The notes beneath the pieces are model-generated. The model saw only the letters and a program-made list of their open reading frames with translations. It had not been told where the DNA came from and searched no databases. A stretch of 64,000 bases of DNA from JAFAZJ01 sp050183765 (GTDB lineage Bacteria > Pseudomonadota > Alphaproteobacteria > Reyranellales > Reyranellaceae). The stretch covers positions 1 to 64,000 of the forward strand of contig JBFXAZ010000016.1 of the NCBI GenBank assembly GCA_050183765.1, in the 5' to 3' direction. Of the stretch, positions 48,479-57,616 are shown in pieces; positions within the stretch are counted from its first letter, which is position 1; each line of letters opens with the position of its first letter. Both the position numbers and the translations under genes were made by a program.

Positions 48479-50089
48479 CTACTTGTCCAGCCAGACGTTG
48501 GCCAGATCCTGGTTCAGGTAGTGGCTGGGGCTGATTTTCCAGCCCTTGACGTAGGACCGGTGCGGGACGATGCGATACCAGTACGGCGTCACGATCGCAT
48601 GCACCATCGTGTCGAGCGTGTGCTTCTCGTACGCCCGCATCGCGGCGCGCTGCTCCTTGGGATCGGTCGCGGCGAGCATCTTCCTGTAAAGCTCGGTCGA
48701 CTTGGGATCGTCGTAGCCGCCGTAGCTCTCGGGATACTCCTTCTGCGGCAGGTACTTGCCGGTATCGAGCGCCGGGTTCACCACGCTCTGGCAGTTGGCG
48801 TCGACGACGACGTCGAAATCGCCGGTGCGCATCGCCTGGAACCACGGTCCGGTGGGCACCACCTTCTGCTCGACCTCGACCCCGATCTTCTTCCACTCGC
48901 CGATCAGCCAGGTGCCGACGAACTTGTAGGGCTGGTCGACGTTGCGGTTGGTCAGCGTGAACTTGAGGTTCTCCTGACCGGCTTCCTTGAGCAGGCGCTT
49001 GGCCTCGGCGCGAGCCTTGTTGATGTCCGGCCAGAAGCCGGCGATCTGCTGCAACTCCTCCTTGGTCGCCGCCAGCGGCGAACCCGGGAAGACGATGCCG
49101 CCGGGCGTGCGCACGATGGCGATCTTGCTCAGCGCCGGCGCGCCCTTCCAGTGGTCGACCGCGAGCGCCAGCGCGCGGCGCACGCGCACATCGTCGAACG
49201 GCTTGCGCTTGTGGTTGGGCGAGACGATGTTGCCGCAGTTCCAGTCGCTGTCCTGGACCGTGATCTTGTCGGCGCCCACCTTCAGCAGCTCGTCACGCGC
49301 CGACGGCGGCACGCCGCGGAACTCCATGGCGGCACGGTCGCCGCGAATGGCGTCGATGCGGGTTGCCTGCTTGGCGGCGTAGATGCCTTCGATCGCGTCG
49401 AGATAGGGCTGCCCCTTGTGATAGTAGTCGGGGTTGCGCACGCCCTTGATCGACTGGCCGATCGAGTACGAGACGAACTTGAACGGGCCGGAGCCCATGA
49501 TGTTCTTCTCGTACCAGTGCTGGTCCTTGTCGAGGATCTCCTTCTTGTAGATCCAGGTGAATGGATCGGCGAGCGCAGGCAGGAAGGCCGCCGACGGCAC
49601 CTTGAGGCGGAAGACGACGGTGGTGTCGTCCGGCACCTCGATCTTGTCGACCATCGAATAGTAGCTGACGCGCGCGCTGGTGACGCCCTTGGGCGGGAAC
49701 ACGATGCGTTGCCAGCTGGCGCCGACGTCCTTGGCCGTGAGCTTGCTGCCGTCGTGGAACTTCACGTCGGTGCGGATCTTGAAGGTGTAGGTCTTGCCGC
49801 CATCGGTCGGCTTGGGCATCTCCGTGCACAAATCGCAGACGAAATCCGTCGTCGACGCCGGATTGTCGGGAGGCACCCGGATCAGCACGCTGTAGTACGG
49901 CGCCGCGGAATGCACCGTCGCGTATGTCGTCTCGCGGTGGCCGTCGAAACTCGGCGCCGAGTCCGCAGGAATCATGTAGACCAGCGTCCCGCCGCGCTTG
50001 GGCGTCTGCGCATTGGCTGGGGCGATGGCAAGCATCGCCGTCATGGCAAGGCCGGCAGCGGCCCATAGTCCTGTTCTGGGTTTCATCAC
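48479..50089 (-). CDS. ABC transporter substrate-binding protein, family 5
   Basis: The product is 536 residues. A signal peptide (to about residue 28, ending PANAQ) leads to the periplasm. The SBP_bac_5 fold is seen in TPKRGGTLVYMIPADSAPSFDGH, YTFKIRTDVKFHDGSKLTAKDV and VRRALALAVDHWKGAPALS. Family members bind oligopeptides, nickel, opines or other solutes. Linkage to Rieske oxygenase genes suggests an aromatic or amide-linked ligand, which is inference. Two adjacent ATGs at the start make it uncertain by one codon. Confidence 0.92.
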   Translation of the reverse strand: MMKPRTGLWAAAGLAMTAMLAIAPANAQTPKRGGTLVYMIPADSAPSFDGHRETTYATVHSAAPYYSVLIRVPPDNPASTTDFVCDLCTEMPKPTDGGKTYTFKIRTDVKFHDGSKLTAKDVGASWQRIVFPPKGVTSARVSYYSMVDKIEVPDDTTVVFRLKVPSAAFLPALADPFTWIYKKEILDKDQHWYEKNIMGSGPFKFVSYSIGQSIKGVRNPDYYHKGQPYLDAIEGIYAAKQATRIDAIRGDRAAMEFRGVPPSARDELLKVGADKITVQDSDWNCGNIVSPNHKRKPFDDVRVRRALALAVDHWKGAPALSKIAIVRTPGGIVFPGSPLAATKEELQQIAGFWPDINKARAEAKRLLKEAGQENLKFTLTNRNVDQPYKFVGTWLIGEWKKIGVEVEQKVVPTGPWFQAMRTGDFDVVVDANCQSVVNPALDTGKYLPQKEYPESYGGYDDPKSTELYRKMLAATDPKEQRAAMRAYEKHTLDTMVHAIVTPYWYRIVPHRSYVKGWKISPSHYLNQDLANVWLDK

Positions 50090-50157
50090 ACCCTCCCTAG
50101 TACGCTCTTCGTTGTCTCACTCGTCCCCATCCTGGTCGTTACGCTACTCAAGGCCTC

Positions 50158-51140
50158 TTATTCCACTTCGCTGCAGGCCACCCAGTGGCCCGGCCGCAGC
50201 TCACGCAGTACCGGCCGCGCACGCGCGCAACCCTCGACCGCCATCGGGCAACGCGGATGGAACACGCATCCCGACGGCGGGTTGATCGGGCTGGGCACCT
50301 CGCCCTTGGGCGGGCTGAAGCGGCGCGACGCCTCGACGGTCGGATCGGGCACCGGCACGGCCGCCAGCAGCGCCTGGGTGTAGGGATGCAGCGGATTGTC
50401 GAACAGCTCGTCGCATTCGGCCATCTCGACGATGCGGCCGAGATACATTACGGCGACGCGATGGCAGAGGTGACGCACGACCGAAAGGTCGTGGGCGATG
50501 AAGAGGTAGGTGAGATTGAAGCGCTCGCGCAGATCCTCGAGCAGGTTCACGACCTGCGCCTGGATCGACACGTCGAGCGCCGAGACCGCCTCGTCGCAGA
50601 CGATGAACTCGGGATCGAGCGCCAGCGCGCGCGCGATGCCGACGCGCTGGCGCTGGCCGCCGGACATCTCGTGCGGATAACGGTCGGTGAACTTGGGATC
50701 CAGGCCGCACACCGAGAGCAGCTCGCGCACCCGCTCGCGCCGCCGCCGCGCATTGGACTCGACGCCGTGCACCTTGATCGGCTCGGCGATGATGTCGCCG
50801 ACCTTCATGCGCGGGTTCAGCGAGCTGTAGGGATCCTGGAAGATCACCTGCATGCGCCGGCGCAGCGCGACCAGGTCGCGGCGCGGCATGTCGGCGACGT
50901 TCTCGCCGTCGAACAGGATCTGCCCGGCGGTGGGCTTCTCGAGCCTGAGGATGCAGCGCCCCGTGGTGGTCTTGCCGCAGCCGCTTTCGCCCACCAGGCC
51001 CAGCGTCTCGCCGCGGGCGATCGAGAAATCGACGCCATCGACCGCCTTCACCTCGCCGATCCGACGCGCAAGCACGACGCCCTCGCTGATCGGGAAGTGC
51101 ATCTGCAGGCCGCGGACCTCGACCAGCGGTGCCGTCGCGT

Positions 51141-51144
<4 letters not shown>
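50158..51144 (-). CDS. ABC transporter ATP-binding protein, OppF/DppF type
   Basis: The product is 328 residues. Walker A is GESGCGKTTTG, the signature is MSGGQRQRVGIARAL, and Walker B is FIVCDEAVSALD. The C-terminal oligopeptide-transporter domain (NPLHPYTQALLAAVPVPDP ... GCVFHPRCPMAVEGC) has the cysteines that can hold an iron-sulfur cluster in this subfamily. The start at 51144 overlaps the OppD-type stop in an ATGA. Confidence 0.95.
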
Positions 51145-52139
<995 letters not shown>

Positions 52140-52180
52140 GAGGTGGCTCCGTGAAGCGTTCCTGTCCCTGTTCGCTACTG

Positions 52181-52198
52181 CCGCAGACTATGCTGCGG
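52181..52198 (-). promoter_or_regulatory. dyad upstream of the ABC/dioxygenase cluster
   Basis: CCGCAG and CTGCGG with a 6-nt spacer form an 18-nt palindrome in the 134-nt leader of the first gene. It could be an operator for the whole cluster, or a chance GC-rich stem. No regulator gene adjoins the cluster. Confidence 0.3.
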
Positions 52199-52273
52199 TG
52201 CGGCCTCTGGTGGGCCGGTCCAGACCTTACGGAATGCCGCGCGCAGGTACAAGCGCGAGAGATGTCGGGCGTT

Positions 52274-53014
52274 TCAGCATTGTTGTTCCGCCGTCCGGCG
52301 CAAACGAAGAAAGGCGGGCGTGCGGCCGGCCAGCATCTTGCGCTCGTAGCGTGTCGGCGGCCAGTCGTCGGGCCGCGCACGCCAATCGCCGGGACGTTCC
52401 GCCAGCCATTCGAACGAAGGGTGCAGGCAGGCGTGCTCGACCATCCAGGGCAGGTAGCTGGGATCGTCCGTCGCCAGCCGCAGCTCGGCGCCGGGCAGCA
52501 TCAGCTGCGCCAGCCGGTCGAGGTTCTCGCGGCAGACAAAGCGGCGCTTGTGATGGCGCAGCTTGGGCCACGGATCGGGGAAAAGCACGAACACCCGCGT
52601 CAGCGACCGCGGCGGCAGCGCGGCCATGACGAAGCGCGCGTCGTTGTCGTGGATGCGCACATTGTCGAGGCCCAGCCGCTCGACATGCGCCAGCGCCTTG
52701 GCGACGCCGTTGATGTAGGGCTCGCAGCCGATCAGCCCGACATCACGATGCCGCTCGGCCTGCCACGCCAGGTGCTCGCCCGCCCCGAAGCCGATCTCGA
52801 GCCAGTAGCCGCCGGGCATGGCGCGGCCGAACAGGGCGGCGAGATCGAGCGGGCTGCCGTGGTGCGCGGCATCGAGGCTGTGCGTCACCGGCACCGCCAG
52901 ACGCGGCAGCAGCGTATCCAGCAGCCCCTGCTGGTGGGCGCGCAGCTTCTTGCCCTGGCGGCGTCCATAGAGCGTGCGGGTGTGCGGCGTGGAGGCGGAG
53001 GCGGCACGAATCAT
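52274..53014 (-). CDS. trmB: tRNA (guanine-N7-)-methyltransferase
   Basis: The product is 246 residues. It makes m7G46 in tRNA using SAM. The SAM site is LEIGFGAGEHLAWQAE, followed by GCEPYINGVAKAL, NVRIHDNDARFVM and the substrate loop LFPDPWPKLRHHKRRFV. The N-terminal LYGRRQGKKLRAHQQGLLDTLLPRL is typical of alpha-proteobacterial TrmB. In many relatives it lies beside metK and lnt; here only lnt is near. Confidence 0.96.
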   Translation of the reverse strand: MIRAASASTPHTRTLYGRRQGKKLRAHQQGLLDTLLPRLAVPVTHSLDAAHHGSPLDLAALFGRAMPGGYWLEIGFGAGEHLAWQAERHRDVGLIGCEPYINGVAKALAHVERLGLDNVRIHDNDARFVMAALPPRSLTRVFVLFPDPWPKLRHHKRRFVCRENLDRLAQLMLPGAELRLATDDPSYLPWMVEHACLHPSFEWLAERPGDWRARPDDWPPTRYERKMLAGRTPAFLRLRRTAEQQC

Positions 53015-53065
53015 CGCGGCGCGACATAGGCCGCGCCGGACATCTTCACAAGAAGGATTGGCGGG

Positions 53066-53215
53066 TCAGCTAAGCGCGTCTGTCGCGACGAAACCCAGGA
53101 CGCCGACCATCAGTAGAACGCCGACGACGTTGATCGCGCGATTGACCGGATCGTAGCCGCGGCGAATGTAGTAGGACTGTGCCCACTCCGCGAACCATTC
53201 CCTGATGAGCGTCAC
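53066..53215 (-). CDS. 49-residue single-helix membrane protein
   Basis: The frame starts with GTG at 53215 and encodes 49 residues. A basic/aromatic amphipathic start (TLIREWFAEWAQSYYIRRGY) leads to one membrane helix (INVVGVLLMVGVLGFVATD). A GGGGGAG ribosome site lies 8 nt upstream of the GTG. The composition and a near-perfect topological layout argue for a real gene, although it is below usual length cut-offs. It is divergent from lnt (126-nt spacer). I do not recognise the family. Confidence 0.6.
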   Translation of the reverse strand: MTLIREWFAEWAQSYYIRRGYDPVNRAINVVGVLLMVGVLGFVATDALS

Positions 53216-53341
53216 GATTCTTGACTCCCCCGCGTGCTAAGGGGCCTCCCCTAGATATATGTTACCGCAAAGTTCCTCTCATCTGCAATGTAATCGGTGT
53301 AAACAACTGAGTGGGCACACATTTCACCGACAGGTCGATCG

Positions 53342-54970
53342 ATGAGGGGAATTTCGGCTTGGCCTCAACGGCTTGGCGGCCTGACCGGATGGCGACGGAT
53401 CGCCGCTGCCGTGATGCTCGGTGCCGGCGCCGGCTTCGCCATGCCGCCCTGGTACGTGTTGCCGCTGATGCCGGTCGGGCTGGTCGGCCTGGTCTGGCTG
53501 CTCGACAGCGGACTGGGCACCGCGCGCCGCCGGCGGCGCAACTTCTTCGACGGGTTCTTCTGGGGGTTGGGCCACTTTTCCGTCGGGTGCTACTGGATCG
53601 TCGAGGCCTTCTTCGTGCCGCCGGCGATCTTCGCGCCGCTGGGCCCGCCCATCGTCATCGGGCTCGCCGCCCTGCTGTCGCTGTTCATCGGTACCGCCTC
53701 GGTCCTGTACGTCGCCATGATGCGCGCGATGCCCGACCGGTTCGCCGGCTGGCGCCGCGTGCTGCTGTTCGCGCTGTGGTGGGTGGTGGCCGAATGGGCG
53801 CGCGGCCACGTCATGACCGGCTTTCCCTGGAACCCGGCAGGGCACGTCTGGGCGTTCAGCGCGCCGGCCCTGCAGCCCGCCGCGTGGGTCGGGGTCTATG
53901 GCCTGTCGCTGCTGACGGTCGTGATCCTGGCAATGCCGGCGACGCTTGCCGACACCGCGCCGCGGCGCTGGCTGCCCAGCGCGCTGGTCGCGGCGCTGGC
54001 GCTGGCGGTCGGCGTGACAGGCGGGCTGTCGCTGAATGCGCGGCTGGCCGCCGCCAGCGCGCGCACCACGCCCGCCGAGGCACGCCCCCTGTTGCGGCTG
54101 GTGCAGCCCAATATCCCGCAGGGCGAGAAATGGCGGCAGGCGCGGCGCGCCGAGCATGTCGCCAAGCTGGAGCGGCTGAGCACGGTGGACCGGCCGCCCG
54201 AGGTCTCCATCGTCATCTGGCCGGAAACGGCCACCGCCTTCCTGCTGGCGCAATCACCGACCTATCTCGCCGCCTTCCGGACGCTGGTGCCCAAGGGCGG
54301 CTATCTGCTGGCCGGCGCGCCGCGCGGGCCGATGACCCCGGCCGAGGCGCGCCGCGGTGCGGCGCTCGCCGGCGGGGTGCCGATCTGGAACAGCCTGCAC
54401 GCCATCGACGATCAGGGTGTGATCCGCGCTACCTACGACAAGATTCACCTCGTGCCGCTGGGCGAGTACCTGCCGCTGCGCGACATCATCCCGCTCAGCG
54501 ACACCATCGGCCGCGGCTCCTTCGAGTTCGGCGAGACGCGCGCGCCGATGAGCCTGCCGGGCGTGCCGCCGTTCGCGGTGGCGATCTGCTACGAGGCGAT
54601 CTTCCCCGACGAGATCGTGCCCAAGCCGCGGCCGGCCTGGATCCTCAACGTCACCAACGATTCCTGGTTCGGCACCTCGAGCGGGCCCTACCAGCACATG
54701 GTCAGCGCCCGGTTACGCGCCGTCGAGGAAGGCCTGCCGATGATCCGCGTCGCCAATACCGGCATCAGCGCCGTGATCGACGGCGGCGGTCATGTCCTGC
54801 GCCAGCTCGGCATGAACGTCGAGGGGGTGATCGACGAACGGCTGCCGCCGCCTCTGTCGCCCACCCTGTACGGCCGCCATGGTGATGCCGCGTTGCTGGC
54901 GCTCATGGCGCTAGTGGCACTGGTCGCCGGCCTCCGGCCTGTCAGGAAATCCGCAGGGCGAATGCCATAA
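53342..54970 (+). CDS. lnt: apolipoprotein N-acyltransferase
   Basis: The product is 542 residues with about seven membrane helices and a periplasmic nitrilase domain. The Glu-Lys-Cys triad is in IVIWPETATAFL, YDKIHLVPLGEYLP and VAICYEAIFPDE. It adds the third acyl chain to lipoproteins such as the LpoA-like and DUF2272 products of this window. HVMTGFPWNPAGHVWA is a conserved family stretch. The start at 53342 is the first ATG of the frame, with only a weak AGG ribosome site. An Xre-type regulator follows after a promoter region, the usual alpha-proteobacterial order. Confidence 0.95.
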   Translation: MRGISAWPQRLGGLTGWRRIAAAVMLGAGAGFAMPPWYVLPLMPVGLVGLVWLLDSGLGTARRRRRNFFDGFFWGLGHFSVGCYWIVEAFFVPPAIFAPLGPPIVIGLAALLSLFIGTASVLYVAMMRAMPDRFAGWRRVLLFALWWVVAEWARGHVMTGFPWNPAGHVWAFSAPALQPAAWVGVYGLSLLTVVILAMPATLADTAPRRWLPSALVAALALAVGVTGGLSLNARLAAASARTTPAEARPLLRLVQPNIPQGEKWRQARRAEHVAKLERLSTVDRPPEVSIVIWPETATAFLLAQSPTYLAAFRTLVPKGGYLLAGAPRGPMTPAEARRGAALAGGVPIWNSLHAIDDQGVIRATYDKIHLVPLGEYLPLRDIIPLSDTIGRGSFEFGETRAPMSLPGVPPFAVAICYEAIFPDEIVPKPRPAWILNVTNDSWFGTSSGPYQHMVSARLRAVEEGLPMIRVANTGISAVIDGGGHVLRQLGMNVEGVIDERLPPPLSPTLYGRHGDAALLALMALVALVAGLRPVRKSAGRMP

Positions 54971-55234
54971 TATTCCCGTAAGGCGCGTATCGCGACGCCA
55001 TTGCAACAACCAAGCGTATAAATAATGTCTTAACACTAGGACCAATTGACGTTATATTGACGATAGATTCACGGCTTGTGACGGCTTTGCATTCATTTTT
55101 GCATGCGCCGTGGCCGCCGCCGGGAATCGGGGGGCGTACGTGGCGTTCTGCCGTGTGCGTTATGGCGTGGTGCAGGACGTCCCATCCGAAGGACTCAGGC
55201 GCGTAACGCCGACGAACCAAGGAGCTAATCGACC
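54971..55234. other. lnt-Xre intergenic region with promoter and structured leader
   Basis: This is a 264-nt spacer, AT-rich in its first half. The promoter candidate at 55030-55058 would give a leader of about 170 nt. In it CACGGC (55070-55075) can pair with GCCGTG (55107-55112) around a loop that contains TGCA-N8-TGCA. I recognise no riboswitch class. A plus-strand frame (55110-55304) overlaps the regulator start and was rejected. Confidence 0.45.
55030..55058 (+). promoter_or_regulatory. putative sigma-70 promoter of the Xre regulator gene
   Basis: TTAACA (55030-55035) and TATATT (55053-55058) are 17 nt apart, a good match in an AT-rich stretch. The start codon is about 170 nt downstream. 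Confidence 0.5.
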
Positions 55235-55693
55235 ATGGCAGGTCATCCCGTCGACGTTCATGTCGGCATGCGTGTGCGCCAGCGACGGACATTGCTGGGC
55301 ATGAGCCAGGAGAAGCTCGGAGAAGCTGTCGGGCTCACTTTTCAGCAGATCCAGAAATACGAGCGCGGCGCCAATCGCATCGGCTCGAGCCGGCTCTACG
55401 AGTTCAGCAAGGTGCTGGACGTGCCGGTCTCGTACTTCTTCGACGAGATGCCGGTGAACGTGCTGGTCGGCCGCGGCGGACGCGGGCGCGGCCGCAAGGG
55501 CGCCGGCCTGGCCGAAGAAGGAACGCCGTTCGAGGACGAGAAGGATCCGCTCGCCAAGCGCGAGACGCTCGAGCTGGTGCGCGCCTACTACAAGATCGAC
55601 GAGGAGAAGGTGCGCAAGCGCATCTTCGAGATGGTCAAGGCGGTGGGCGCCGCGTCCAAGGCGCACAAGCTGGCCGCTGGCCGCAAGCGCTGA
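55235..55693 (+). CDS. Xre-family helix-turn-helix regulator
   Basis: The product is 152 residues. The HTH (VRQRRTLLGMSQEKLGEAVGLTFQQIQKYERGANRIGSSRLYEFSKVLDVPVSYFF) is typical of the conserved alpha-proteobacterial regulator found between lnt and metK. A Gly/Arg-rich linker and a basic helical C-terminus (ETLELVRAYYKIDEEKVRKRIFEMVKAV ... AAGRKR) follow. The target is unknown; methionine/SAM or envelope genes are candidates by neighbourhood in relatives. The ribosome site is AAGGAG. Confidence 0.93.
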   Translation: MAGHPVDVHVGMRVRQRRTLLGMSQEKLGEAVGLTFQQIQKYERGANRIGSSRLYEFSKVLDVPVSYFFDEMPVNVLVGRGGRGRGRKGAGLAEEGTPFEDEKDPLAKRETLELVRAYYKIDEEKVRKRIFEMVKAVGAASKAHKLAAGRKR

Positions 55694-55723
55694 GCCCTCG
55701 CGGCCAGCGCGCGACGCCGCGGC

Positions 55724-56110
55724 TCAGCCGTCGGCGTCCGCCGGCCGCACATAGACGTCCTTCACCGCCAGCCTGCCGTCGCGGAAGGTGTAGCGCTCGA
55801 CGCCCACCGACGCGAATGGCCGGCCGGTGGCCTTGTCGGTTCCCGTCATCCTGAAGGTCATGAAGGTGGCGTCCGGCGCGTGGTGATAGACCACGTCGGC
55901 GAAGCGCACGTTCTCGACCTGGGTCTTGCGCTCGACGAAGAAGGCCGCGATCTTCTCGCGCGTGTCGAGCGCACGCAGCTGCCCGTTGGCCAGCAGCGTC
56001 CAGGTGAAGTCGGGCGTCACCACCGCGTACATCGCCTCGAGATCCTGCTTGAAGAAGGCGCGCCCGAAGGCACGGAAGATCGTGTCGCGCTCGGCGGCGT
56101 CCGGTGTCAT
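55724..56110 (-). CDS. NTF2-like (SnoaL-type) protein
   Basis: The product is 128 residues with the alpha+beta barrel pattern of the nuclear transport factor 2 family: IFRAFGRAFFKQDLEAMYAVVTPDFTWTLLANG, TREKIAAFFVERKTQVENVRF, and VERYTFRDGRLAVKDVYVRP. Ketosteroid-isomerase-like or ligand-binding functions are possible. It follows the creatininase gene by 14 nt and is probably co-transcribed. The start at 56110 begins TPDAAERDTIF; the longer frame overlaps the upstream gene. Confidence 0.85.
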   Translation of the reverse strand: MTPDAAERDTIFRAFGRAFFKQDLEAMYAVVTPDFTWTLLANGQLRALDTREKIAAFFVERKTQVENVRFADVVYHHAPDATFMTFRMTGTDKATGRPFASVGVERYTFRDGRLAVKDVYVRPADADG

Positions 56111-56124
56111 GCGCTGCTCCTGCT

Positions 56125-56868
56125 TCAGCTCGCGGTGAAGGCGAGATAGTCCTTGGCGACTTCCTCGACGGCGGTCTCGTAGATGCGCTTGCCGTGCTCG
56201 GCCGTCGACAGGTTGGGATTCGAGCCGATGCGGCCGTCGGGAAAGGCGCGACGGTAGTCCTCGGCGTCGGCGAAGCCGCCGCTGGGCGCCACCTCGGGCG
56301 ACATCGGCACCTTCTTCTCGGTCTGCGGGTACATGTAGAAGGTCATCGACACCTCGCTCGGCGTCGCGTGGCTGCCCTCGGCGTTGCCGTAGAGCTCGCG
56401 CGACAGCGCGCGGATGCCCGGCCCCTCCCACCAGTTGCGCAACTTGCACTTCACCGACGGCGCGTTGCTGCCGCGCACCAGCGAGCGCTCGGCGTAGATC
56501 TCGGAGAACGCCGCCGTCACCGTGGCGATGTTGCCGCCGTGGCCGTTGACGAAGAAGAAGCGCGTAAAGCCGTGTCGCACCAGCGACTGGATATTGTCGC
56601 GCACCACCGCGATCAGGGTCGAGGGCCGCAGGGTCATCGAGCCGGGAAAGTCGAGATGGTGCTGCGCCATGCCGACCGAGATGGTGGGCGCCACCAGTGC
56701 GTCGAGCTTCTCGCCGACACCCTGGGCGACGAACTCGGCGGTGAGCGCATCGGTGCCCACCAAGCCGTTCGGACCGTGCTGCTCGGTCGAGCCGATCGGG
56801 ATGATGATGCCGGTACTCTTCTTCAGATACGCCTCGACATCCTGCCACGTCACCAACTGCAACCGCAT
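56125..56868 (-). CDS. creatininase family amidohydrolase
   Basis: The product is 247 residues. The metal-binding motif is IIPIGSTEQHGPNGLVGTDALTAEF, and FFVNGHGGNIATVTAAFSEIY carries the second site (NGHGGN). Family members hydrolyse creatinine or cyclic amides, or act in cofactor synthesis (MftE, FAPy deformylase). The exact substrate is not predictable. It is the first gene of a two-gene operon with the NTF2-like protein. Confidence 0.9.
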   Translation of the reverse strand: MRLQLVTWQDVEAYLKKSTGIIIPIGSTEQHGPNGLVGTDALTAEFVAQGVGEKLDALVAPTISVGMAQHHLDFPGSMTLRPSTLIAVVRDNIQSLVRHGFTRFFFVNGHGGNIATVTAAFSEIYAERSLVRGSNAPSVKCKLRNWWEGPGIRALSRELYGNAEGSHATPSEVSMTFYMYPQTEKKVPMSPEVAPSGGFADAEDYRRAFPDGRIGSNPNLSTAEHGKRIYETAVEEVAKDYLAFTAS

Positions 56869-57182
56869 CGCCTGAACCTCTCATCGCGCCGCAGCGAAGC
56901 ATGGCCGCGCGCGATGTCGATCGCAAGCGAGGCGGTGTCGGCACAAGATCTGGTAGGTCAGAACTGTCGATTAGCCGACGGTCAATTCCCGCTTCGTGAT
57001 TGGTCTATAGGAGTTTGATCAGACGAGCGAATCCCCACCTGACAGGCCGCTTTCAAGGTTGTCCGCCGTACTCAGGAACGACCGTAACCATCTGAATCCT
57101 CGCCGATAAAATATTCATGATTTCAGCGTGATTGCGACGCGCCAGACTATCCGCATTATTGTGGGGAGAATTGATTTAAGTC
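56869..57182. other. 314-nt intergenic region
   Basis: This divergent spacer lies between the creatininase gene and the micro-ORFs. Its right part is AT-rich around 57100-57180 and holds the promoter candidate at 57132-57160. No gene of credible composition was found on either strand. A TCTATAGGAG stretch near 57003 might be a second -10 element. Confidence 0.4.
57132..57160 (+). promoter_or_regulatory. putative promoter of the micro-ORF pair
   Basis: TTGCGA (57132-57137) and ATTATT (57155-57160) are 17 nt apart, just upstream of a GGGGAGA ribosome-site-like run. The -10 element is poor. Confidence 0.3.
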
Positions 57183-57278
57183 ATGAACGCCATCCGCGAC
57201 TTCTGGCACGACTTCTCGTGGGATTTGCGTTGCGCCCTGCGAGACCTGAGCGTGCGACTGAGCGCCGCTTTCCGCTGA
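57183..57278 (+). CDS. 31-residue micro-ORF
   Basis: The peptide begins MNAIRDFWHDFSWDLRC and continues as an alternating charged/hydrophobic segment with Arg-rich end (ALRDLSVRLSAAFR); it could form an amphipathic helix. GGGGAGA lies 14 nt upstream, a little far for a ribosome site. It ends 7 nt before the next small gene. Evidence is limited to composition and position, so it may be a leader peptide rather than a functional protein. Confidence 0.4.
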   Translation: MNAIRDFWHDFSWDLRCALRDLSVRLSAAFR

Positions 57279-57285
57279 GACGGCG

Positions 57286-57474
57286 ATGAGCGTACCCGAC
57301 ACCGCCAGTGACGGGATGCCGGCGCGTGCGCTCTACCTGACCATGACGGTGCCGCCCCGGCGGCGCCGTACCTTGGGCGAGCGGCTGCGCCGGGCGGTGC
57401 GCAGCCATGTCGGCATGGCCGTGTTCGTGGCGATGCTGGTTGCCAGCGCGGGGTTGGTCCTGTTCTCGCGCTAG
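57286..57474 (+). CDS. 62-residue single-helix membrane protein
   Basis: The N-terminal half is soluble and strongly basic (PPRRRRTLGERLRRAVRSH); the C-terminus is one membrane helix (VGMAVFVAMLVASAGLVLFSR). A cytoplasmic basic head with a C-terminal anchor is expected. No family is recognised. The ATG at 57286 has only a weak GAGACGG site. Confidence 0.5.
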   Translation: MSVPDTASDGMPARALYLTMTVPPRRRRTLGERLRRAVRSHVGMAVFVAMLVASAGLVLFSR

Positions 57475-57554
57475 CCCGCGCTGGTCAGCCCGGCGCCTGC
57501 GTGGTAATATTCTTTCATGTCCGGGATGACGCTCCTTCGGCGGCGAATTAGCCA

Positions 57555-57577
57555 CCCGGCCCTTCGCGAGGGCCGGG
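57555..57577 (+). terminator. hairpin before the ACT-domain gene
   Basis: The 9-bp stem CCCGGCCCT (57555-57563) / AGGGCCGGG (57569-57577) with a 5-nt loop is followed 7 nt later by GATTTT. It could terminate the small-gene transcript, or act as an attenuator for the ACT gene starting 40 nt downstream. Confidence 0.5.
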
Positions 57578-57616
57578 CCGTGCTGATTTTCGCCAATGCC
57601 GATCGGAGTTCCCGAC

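Noticed and set aside
55110..55304. 64-codon plus-strand frame overlapping the Xre start
   Set aside because: It overlaps the regulator out of frame and has no recognised features.
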